A DNA stretch of 41,950 nucleotides from Candidatus Latescibacterota bacterium (GTDB lineage Bacteria; Latescibacterota; UBA2968; UBA8231). Positions 41,336 to 41,950 of the stretch are shown here, piece by piece. The notes under the pieces are model-generated. The model had not been told where the DNA came from. It did not search any database and worked only from the letters and a program-made list of their open reading frames with translations. Where the stretch lies: NCBI GenBank assembly GCA_022826515.1, contig JAJDUT010000111.1:1-41950 (forward strand). The letters run 5' to 3'. Positions within the stretch are counted from its first letter, which is position 1. Each line of letters starts with the position of its first letter. Both the position numbers and the translations under genes were made by a program.

Positions 41336-41950
41336 ATGACCCAATTAAGCAACACACCTCCAGCCAAGATACTCAGCCGCAGCCCGGCCATCGCCCTGCT
41401 CTTAAAAAGGGTGCCGCAGGTGGCCACCACGCATATCCCAGTGCTTTTGTTGGGCGAGACCGGAGTCGGTAAGGGCCTGCTCGCCCGAACGATCCACGAC
41501 CAGAGCACACGCGGTGCGAAAGACTTCCACGCGGTCAATTGCGCCGCCTTGCCGCCTAGCTTGATCGAAAGCACACTGTTCGGCTACGAAAAGGGGGCCT
41601 TTACTGGCGCAACAAAGCGGCGTGCCGGTTACTTTGAACAGGCCCACGGCAGCACCTTGTTCCTCGATGAGATCGGCGACATGTCGTTGGAGGCGCAACA
41701 GCGGTTGCTGCATGTCTTGGAGCAGAATAGAATCACCCGCGTCGGCGGCACGGACTCCATCCCCATCGATGTGCGGATCATGGCGGCGACGAATCGCGAC
41801 CTGCAACGAGCGATTGAGGAGGGGACGTTCCGCACGGATCTATACTACCGCTTGAATAGGTTTCCCCTCACGGTGCCGCCACTGCGAGAGCGGCGGGAGG
41901 ATATTCCGATGTTAGCGGAGCACTTTGTGCATCAGTATGCCCATGAGCAC
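41336..41950 (+). CDS. Sigma-54-dependent transcription activator, AAA+ domain (runs off the right edge)
   Basis: The ATG at 41336 follows GAGGGATG; 205 codons are open to the window end. The AAA+ domain begins almost at the N-terminus, so there is no receiver domain as in NtrC; the protein is PspF-like in layout unless an upstream start is used. Walker A is GETGVGKGLLA, the sigma-54 contact loop is GAFTGA (in 'GYEKGAFTGATKRRAGYF'), Walker B is 'LFLDEIGD', and 'RVGGTDSIPIDVRIMAATNRDL' and 'FRTDLYYRLNRFPLTVPPLRERREDIP' in parts are the later conserved motifs. It uses ATP to open sigma-54 promoters. The C-terminal DNA-binding domain lies outside the window. It is divergent from the six-gene secreted-protein run and is a candidate regulator of it. 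Confidence 0.92.
   Translation, partial: MTQLSNTPPAKILSRSPAIALLLKRVPQVATTHIPVLLLGETGVGKGLLARTIHDQSTRGAKDFHAVNCAALPPSLIESTLFGYEKGAFTGATKRRAGYFEQAHGSTLFLDEIGDMSLEAQQRLLHVLEQNRITRVGGTDSIPIDVRIMAATNRDLQRAIEEGTFRTDLYYRLNRFPLTVPPLRERREDIPMLAEHFVHQYAHEH

Overview
The window looks like chromosome from an uncultured, GC-rich (roughly 58-60 %), free-living Gram-negative bacterium. An outer-membrane Omp85-type barrel, many signal peptides, and secreted proteins ending in FlgD-like/type IX-like C-terminal domains ('NPFN..T.IRF', 'TPNGDGIND') point to the FCB superphylum. The unusual density of phytanoyl-CoA-dioxygenase-like (PhyH) genes and sugar isomerase/oxidoreductase genes is reminiscent of Latescibacterota- or Poribacteria-like genomes. 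This placement is inference. No rRNA, tRNA, CRISPR array or intact insertion sequence was seen.

Layout. 1-2426 (minus): two secreted proteins, the first cut by the window edge and the second split by an apparent single-base frameshift. 2554-7566: small-molecule metabolism with two PhyH-like oxygenases, a carboxymuconolactone-decarboxylase-like protein, an exported serine hydrolase of the beta-lactamase fold and a Gfo/Idh/MocA oxidoreductase. 7640-17568 (minus): a compact defence island, read in transcriptional order as fic, hsdM, abiEi, abiEii, hsdS, a hicB-like gene and hsdR. 17695-22184 (minus): an ankyrin-repeat protein, a BNR/propeller protein, an unrecognised TIM-barrel-like protein and a sugar isomerase. 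22335-25513: dCTP deaminase, a third PhyH and a propeller protein resembling glycosidases. 25517-29152 (minus): a DUF4956 membrane protein behind an outer-membrane barrel fused to a kinase-like domain. 29277-30728 (plus): arsenate reductase and a fourth PhyH. 30697-41035 (minus): a six-gene run built from a tandemly duplicated pair of large secreted proteins, followed by a DapA/NanA-type aldolase and an AlkB-like oxygenase. 41336-end (plus): a sigma-54-dependent activator with an unusually structured upstream region.

How parts may work together. The most interesting block is the defence island. A complete AbiE toxin-antitoxin operon sits inside a type I restriction-modification locus, between hsdM and hsdS. 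It carries a near-consensus sigma-70 promoter flanked by inverted repeats, the expected targets of the AbiEi autorepressor. hsdS, the hicB-like gene and hsdR lie downstream at very short spacing, so this promoter may drive the specificity and restriction subunits while hsdM is expressed separately with fic. A second unusual unit is the DUF4956/kinase-like-barrel pair. A third is the duplicated secreted-protein operon facing the sigma-54 activator.
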